Shown here: positions 28,379 to 28,436 of the stretch, one piece after another | How positions within the stretch are numbered: position 1 is the first letter of the stretch | How the letters are laid out: every line of letters begins with the position of its first letter | Assembly: GCA_003427395.1 (NCBI GenBank) | Contig: BFEA01000073.1 | Span: forward strand, 545,135 to 573,570 | Direction: 5' to 3' | Source of the DNA: Chara braunii | Taxonomy: Eukaryota > Streptophyta > Charophyceae > Charales > Characeae | DNA length: 28,436 bases | Program-made: the position numbers and the translations under genes | The notes under the pieces: generated by a model | What the model was told of the DNA's origin: nothing | The model's input: the letters and a program-made list of their open reading frames with translations, nothing else | The model's database searches: none

Positions 28379-28436
28379 GTCGAGCCCCGGCCCCGGGGCC
28401 CCGGCGGGGTTCCCGGGTTCCGGGGGTGGGCACCCC
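28379..28436. other. Extremely GC-rich window end
   Basis: CGAGCCCCGGCCCCGGGGCC and onward, almost only C and G with nested palindromes, unlike anything else here. It could be a genuine GC island or a low-quality contig end. Confidence 0.6.

Overview
The window looks like nuclear DNA of a streptophyte, most likely a charophyte green alga such as Chara. That host call is inference from the style of the retroelement proteins and the plant-type tRNA-Asp primer site; no host gene is visible. There are no operons, RBS-led genes, rRNA genes or CRISPR arrays. Almost the whole window is one giant, decayed Ty3/gypsy (Metaviridae) LTR retrotransposon of about 25.8 kb (1122-26949), with its genes on the minus strand.

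Layout, left to right. 1-92: (GA)n microsatellite. 93-1121: unrecognised flank. 1122-8572: left LTR (3' LTR in element sense, 7451 bp, TG...CA). 8573-10529: non-coding 3' internal region. 10530-12994: a second, gag-like module lying 3' of integrase (capsid-like part, charged linker, degenerate zinc knuckle). 13268-14616: integrase with HHCC, DD35E and GPY/F. About 14622-15778: RT thumb and RNase H. 15784-16206: an RT finger/palm fragment lying INVERTED on the plus strand. 16201-17311: RT N-terminus, PR-RT linker and aspartic protease. 17313-19541: gag with capsid, RGG/NQG-rich region and a perfect CCHC zinc knuckle. 19542-19912: leader. 19913-19931: primer binding site resembling tRNA-Asp. 19932-26949: right LTR (5' LTR in element sense, 7018 bp). 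26950-27504: flank. 27505-28436: inverted fragment of a related LTR, ending in extremely GC-rich sequence.

The element order (minus strand) is LTR - PBS - gag - PR - RT - RNase H - INT - gag2 - LTR, the Ty3/gypsy order plus an extra gag-like gene. About 15 in-frame stops (mostly TAG and TGA), several frameshifts and the RT inversion, with no YxDD box found, make this copy non-autonomous. The two LTRs differ by several percent by eye and by a 420-430 bp indel, so the insertion is not recent.

The most interesting material is in the LTRs. They are unusually long. They carry an array of short inverted repeats whose arms differ from unit to unit while the loop core (ACTTA) is constant; a related array with a period near 60 bp recurs in the inverted LTR fragment at the right edge. 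They also carry a Gln-rich plus-strand reading frame, consensus splice donors on the strand opposite to the element's genes, and diverged tandem repeats.
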